From Bacillota bacterium (GTDB lineage: Bacteria > Bacillota_A > Clostridia > Peptostreptococcales > Anaerovoracaceae), in NCBI GenBank assembly GCA_017457585.1, contig JAFTHD010000147.1, forward strand, positions 1 to 10,108: DNA of 10,108 nucleotides, given 5' to 3'. Shown piece by piece: positions 7,368 through 10,108 of the stretch. Positions within the stretch are counted from its first letter, which is position 1. Each line of letters opens with the position of its first letter. The notes beneath the pieces are model-generated. The model worked only from the letters and a program-made list of their open reading frames with translations. It searched no databases and was not told the DNA's origin. The position numbers and the translations under genes were made by a program.

Positions 7368-8720
7368 CTACTGGTTCTCAATCGCGCCGTCGGCTTCATA
7401 ACCAGTTTTGCCGTCATTAATCTTACCCTTGTTAATGATGCCCGTTCCAAACTTCTGTTCAGGGTTATTGTTCTCAAAGGAAACTTCATAGTGCTCCTTC
7501 ACTTCACCACTTGCCTCTATCAATTTTGCCGTCTTGGTCTTCTCATCAGGCGTGTAGTTGCTTGAATAAACCTCCGTTACCTGAAGTGTAGCAAGTCCAG
7601 TAGGGATATCATTCACTCTCAATTTATGAGTTTCCGGCTTGGCCGGGTCGTAGTTCATTCCCACATATTTGTTGTAAACTTCGTTTTCGTCTTTATCCTT
7701 TCCAATCAGCTGGAATACGAAAGTTGCCGCCTCTGTTCCTGAAGAAGCAAATGAACCAACCGTTTTCTCGATGTCCAGATACTTCCTGTCATAGGTGTTG
7801 GTAATCGTTTTGGCGTAGGTAGTCTCCGCATTGCCCGCATCATCTGTCCCTACTAAAAAGTCATCATCAATACCGGCAGTTTTGTAGTTCTTGCTGATAT
7901 CACCTTCAAAGACTTCCTCACAGGACCACAGCTTAGGATTTTCCATTCCCTTTGGCGTTTCCCACTCGAAAGTCCAGTTGTTGTCATTATTCAATGTCAC
8001 TTCTTTCCACAGTTCTTTATCGTAGCTGATCTTTACAGTGATTTCAGCAGGTCTTACTAAATCAGCGACATCCTTATCGCCTTCCCATGCTTTCGTAATT
8101 CTGAGCTTGTTCACGGACTCAATCTGAGGCTTAAGGTTTATCTCCACACTGCCGTTCCACACGAGAACGAGCATCGGCTGCGGCCAGAAGTAGCTTGCTG
8201 TCCCTGGATTTGGGTAATCTTCGATTTTTTTGCTTTCCCCTGTAATAAGATACAGCCCGTTTTCACAATCAGCGAAGGTGAAATTGCCATTCGCATCAGA
8301 GGATGTAGTTTTATCCTCAGTCTTTGTCGCCGCTATATCTGCGATCGCATTGGCCACACTCAGCCATTTGCCCACTTCATCCGTCTCTAAGTTATTCAGA
8401 TTCACTATTACGTCATCCACTTTGACATTCTTATAAGCGTCATACAAGGCTAACAGCGCTCTCCCGTTTTCATCTCTTTCACCTGAGAAGGTTCCGACCT
8501 TGTACAGCTTGAATTCTGTCGCCATATCACCCGGAAGACTGGCAACGCCCGAAAAAGCACTATCGCTATTTGTAACGAACTTACCGTCTATCTTATAACT
8601 ATCTGCATTAGCCGGCTTTGCCGTCATGATGAAAAGTGCGCATGCCAGCATGGCTGCCACGATCAGAAGCAATGCGCGCTGCCCCTTATTAGCTTTTTTC
8701 AATGTTGTCAAATTCATCAT
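7368..8720 (-). CDS. Cna-B/isopeptide-type fimbrial (pilin-like) protein lacking a sorting signal
   Basis: The 450-residue product has a long signal peptide (1-39, ANA-D). An N-terminal pilin-like domain (about 40-200) includes FADCENGLYLITGE and QPMLVLVW followed by INLKPQIE. A Cna-B domain (about 205-312) has LRITKAWEG (Lys210), RPAEITV, WTFEWETP, SCEEV and ITNTYD (Asn308). A second Ig-like domain (about 314-432) has LDIEKTV (Lys319), an E-box-like VTEVYSSNYTP (Glu383) and IINKG (Asn430). The Lys-Glu-Asn sets fit intramolecular isopeptide bonds. Unusually for a pilin there is no LPXTG-like motif, hydrophobic tail or basic end; it stops at DGAIENQ, and no frameshifted tail is visible downstream. 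Its ATG shares one base with the sortase stop (TAATG). A second ATG three bases on is also possible, and AAGGA lies upstream. It is probably the major or tip fibre subunit, with its attachment mode unclear. Confidence 0.88.
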   Translation of the reverse strand: MMNLTTLKKANKGQRALLLIVAAMLACALFIMTAKPANADSYKIDGKFVTNSDSAFSGVASLPGDMATEFKLYKVGTFSGERDENGRALLALYDAYKNVKVDDVIVNLNNLETDEVGKWLSVANAIADIAATKTEDKTTSSDANGNFTFADCENGLYLITGESKKIEDYPNPGTASYFWPQPMLVLVWNGSVEINLKPQIESVNKLRITKAWEGDKDVADLVRPAEITVKISYDKELWKEVTLNNDNNWTFEWETPKGMENPKLWSCEEVFEGDISKNYKTAGIDDDFLVGTDDAGNAETTYAKTITNTYDRKYLDIEKTVGSFASSGTEAATFVFQLIGKDKDENEVYNKYVGMNYDPAKPETHKLRVNDIPTGLATLQVTEVYSSNYTPDEKTKTAKLIEASGEVKEHYEVSFENNNPEQKFGTGIINKGKINDGKTGYEADGAIENQ

Positions 8721-9595
8721 TACAATTCCTTATCTCTCAGATACCGGGAAATTCTTTTCTCCGTATCATTCTTTCTGGCTCTGCGTGTTGTTATTACAAG
8801 CATCACCAACAGTGCTAACAGTATAGGAGCTGCCAGGAAAGGCGCGATATAAATCGGTTCAATCTGAATTGCATCCGCTGTCAGATTGGCATCTCCATCC
8901 GCATTAGGGATGCGGTGTCCCCGCACGAGAAGTCTGTGCGTATTTATTCCATAAGGAGTGCACGTGATCAGTGTGCAATAATCCTTGCCTTCCTCAATAG
9001 TCAGGTTGGATAAATCAGTCGGCTCAACGATTCTGATCTGATCCACTTCATAAGTCAGCGTCTCATTCAGCACCGTTATCGTCCAGGTGTCCCCTTCTTT
9101 GAGCCTGGATATATCCGTAAACAGCCGGGCAGACGGAAGTCCCCGATGACCCGATATGCTGCAATGAGAACTTTTGCCACCTACAGGAAGCGACGTGGGT
9201 TCAAGATGTCCGATTGATGTCTGCAGCACGCTTTCGTCCGTCCCATGATAGATCGGGAGCTTGACGTGGATCTTCGGAATGCTCACGTATGCCATTACAT
9301 CTGAGCCTTCGATTTTTAACTTGCTGTTATATTCGGCTCTCTGTTCCTCTGTAAGATTCCACTGTATTCCGGTTTCACCCAGTCTTCTGTTGTACGCACG
9401 GGCATCTTTGAGGATTTTCTCATAATCCTCGGTGCTCATACTTGAAACCTGATCGCTGTACGACATTATGGCCTGTGTCTGATGGAAAGAGTTCCAATAG
9501 TTAGCAATCGACGGATAGGCCAAGAGTCCTGCGCCTGTCAACAATATCGCCACCAGGACAATTGTGATAAAATGCTTTTTTAGCCATTTCCCCAT
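8720..9595 (-). CDS. Class C (pilin-polymerising) sortase
   Basis: The 291-residue membrane transpeptidase has an N-terminal membrane segment (about 9-28), a long linker, and a sortase core from MAYVSIPKIHVKLPIYHG (101-118). It contains SGHRGLPSARLF with His150, LITCTPYG with Cys212 and NTHRLLVRGHRI with Arg221, which is the complete catalytic set. The C-terminal membrane helix (about 250-269) and basic tail are typical of class C enzymes, which join pilin subunits through a Lys on one to the cleaved LPXTG Thr of the next. The DP(F/W/Y) lid motif that usually covers the active site is not visible in the linker. The gene is first in the operon. AGAAGGA lies 8 bases before the ATG at 9595, with a promoter further upstream, and the stop overlaps the pilin start. 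The strongest expected partner here is the PVTG protein. Confidence 0.93.
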   Translation of the reverse strand: MGKWLKKHFITIVLVAILLTGAGLLAYPSIANYWNSFHQTQAIMSYSDQVSSMSTEDYEKILKDARAYNRRLGETGIQWNLTEEQRAEYNSKLKIEGSDVMAYVSIPKIHVKLPIYHGTDESVLQTSIGHLEPTSLPVGGKSSHCSISGHRGLPSARLFTDISRLKEGDTWTITVLNETLTYEVDQIRIVEPTDLSNLTIEEGKDYCTLITCTPYGINTHRLLVRGHRIPNADGDANLTADAIQIEPIYIAPFLAAPILLALLVMLVITTRRARKNDTEKRISRYLRDKEL

Positions 9596-9603
9596 ACGGT
9601 CAA

Positions 9604-9610
9604 TCCTTCT
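9604..9610 (-). promoter_or_regulatory. Ribosome binding site of sortase C
   Basis: The minus strand reads AGAAGGA with 8 bases to the ATG at 9595. It supports this start over later Met codons. Confidence 0.75.
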
Positions 9611-9673
9611 AAGCTATTTCCTTCCCAAAAACAAACAAAGCTATAATGATTACATATCTACTTATGCAAATTT

Positions 9674-9702
9674 ATTTTACACTTTGAGCGTCAATAAATC
9701 AA
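9674..9702 (-). promoter_or_regulatory. Candidate sigma-A promoter of the pilus operon
   Basis: On the minus strand, TTGATT (9697-9702) and TAAAAT (9674-9679) are separated by 17 bases. They match TTGACA at 4 of 6 positions and TATAAT at 5 of 6. Transcription would begin near 9667, leaving an untranslated leader of about 70 bases before the sortase ATG. It is the only convincing promoter seen ahead of the nine-gene run. A weaker alternative (TTGCAT, 18 bases, TATAGC) lies just downstream. Confidence 0.6.
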
Positions 9703-9733
9703 CATTCAGGGCACAAATCTATGGTTTTTGTAC

Positions 9734-9748
9734 ATGTAATTATTACAT
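9734..9748. promoter_or_regulatory. Perfect palindrome upstream of the promoter, possible operator
   Basis: ATGTAATTATTACAT is a perfect 7-1-7 inverted repeat whose edge lies 31 bases upstream of the candidate -35 hexamer. AT-rich dyads in this position are often binding sites of dimeric regulators. Which regulator, and whether it activates, cannot be told. A chance palindrome in AT-rich intergenic DNA is possible. Confidence 0.4.
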
Positions 9749-9805
9749 TGTAACCGCGCTAATTTTAGGCCTTTTATTCTATTTGAGCTTTTGCTCTATC
9801 CTTTA

Positions 9806-10108
9806 TCAAATGTGGATTTTCTCGATTTCCCGCCGCAGTTCTTCTAAGGTTCTGTGGCCGTACACATCGTTGGTGATATCGCTCCCAAAGGAGTGCCCGA
9901 GCATCCTTTTCCTGTCCGCCTCCCGAACGCCGTAGGATTCGCAAAGTCTGCTGAAAGTATGCCTGCACGAATGGGGTGTATGATGTCTTTCGTCTACGTC
10001 AATTCCCAGGTCTGCCAGTGCCTGCTTCATGTGTATGCTGAAAGCGCCGTTCTGAAGTCCCATCAGATATCCTGTTCCGCAATTTATGGTCTTTCTTACG
10101 ATTGGCAA
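9806..10108 (-). CDS. Tyrosine recombinase/phage-type integrase, C-terminal catalytic part only
   Basis: The last 100 residues of a gene that begins beyond the right edge; the TTG at the very edge is probably an internal codon. The sequence carries catalytic box II of tyrosine recombinases: TPHSCRHTF (His46 and Arg49 of the visible part), MLGHS (His72) and the nucleophile Tyr83 in DVYGHRT, with the usual C-terminal helix (LEELRREIEKI) and a normal stop. The N-terminal DNA-binding part and the first catalytic Arg are outside the window. Such enzymes cut and rejoin DNA via a Tyr-DNA link to integrate or excise mobile elements. It reads in the same direction as the operon, 210 bases upstream of the sortase start. 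Whether it belongs to a mobile element carrying the pilus genes or is a neighbour's edge cannot be told here. Confidence 0.9.
   Translation of the reverse strand: MPIVRKTINCGTGYLMGLQNGAFSIHMKQALADLGIDVDERHHTPHSCRHTFSRLCESYGVREADRKRMLGHSFGSDITNDVYGHRTLEELRREIEKIHI

Larger units (their letters stand above)
9596..9805. other. Intergenic region between recombinase and pilus operon
   Basis: These 210 AT-rich bases hold the operon leader, the candidate promoter and the palindrome. Immediately after the recombinase stop there is only a weak 4-base-pair hairpin (GAGC/GCTC) with no T-run, so I see no convincing terminator. No tRNA, riboswitch or clear recombination-site repeat was recognised. Confidence 0.6.

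Noticed and set aside
9643..9648. TATAAT on the plus strand as a promoter
   Set aside because: There is no -35 hexamer at proper spacing and no plus-strand gene downstream.
9783..9796. GAGC-AAAA-GCTC hairpin after the recombinase stop as a terminator
   Set aside because: The stem is only four base pairs and no T-run follows on the minus strand.
9564..9935. A 123-codon plus-strand frame across the operon promoter region
   Set aside because: It overlaps the recombinase C-terminus and the sortase start on the other strand, has no recognisable domain and its start lies inside the sortase gene.
1..10108. CRISPR array, tRNA, rRNA or insertion sequence
   Set aside because: No regularly spaced repeats, cloverleaf sequences, rRNA motifs, transposase reading frames or terminal inverted repeats were seen.

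Overview
All nine complete or near-complete genes in this window lie on the minus strand and read as one long operon, transcribed from about position 9,670 down past position 1. The tenth is the 3' end of a tyrosine recombinase gene at the right edge, also on the minus strand. Purine-rich AGGAGG-type ribosome sites, Gram-positive wall-anchoring signals, class C sortase, Cna-B and MucBP folds, a SipW-type signal peptide and a teichoic-acid-type transferase point to a Gram-positive bacterium. A low-to-moderate-GC anaerobic Clostridia-like Bacillota is most likely. Some Coriobacteriia carry similar cassettes and cannot be excluded from sequence alone.

Layout in transcription order: recombinase C-terminus (9806-10108); a 210-base gap with a good sigma-A-type promoter and an upstream perfect palindrome; class C pilus sortase (8720-9595); Cna-B/isopeptide-type fimbrial protein with no wall-sorting signal (7368-8720); small SipW-type/TasA-like exported protein (6825-7349); 272-residue exported protein of an unnamed family (5988-6806); pilin-like protein with a PVTG sorting signal (5235-5975); MucBP-type membrane-anchored surface protein with a Gly-rich stalk (4300-5238); sortase-fold protein that stops three residues after its apparent catalytic Cys (3715-4278); CDP-glycerol glycerophosphotransferase-type enzyme (2451-3707); and a large secreted subtilisin-like protease (1-2417, C-terminus outside the window) whose catalytic domain is split by an inserted lectin-like domain. 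Gaps are 0-33 bases, two junctions overlap (TAATG and ATGA), and no internal terminator was seen.

Together the first seven genes look like a cell-surface fibre factory. Sortase C would polymerise or anchor the fimbrial subunits, the SipW/TasA-type proteins would be minor or matrix components, and the PVTG and MucBP proteins would link the structure to wall, membrane or host mucin. The last two genes are less usual partners: a glycerol-phosphate polymer enzyme and a surface protease, which may decorate or process the structure. That role is inference. The most unusual signals are the apparently inactive second sortase and the roughly 200-residue domain inserted into the protease between its substrate-binding and serine motifs.
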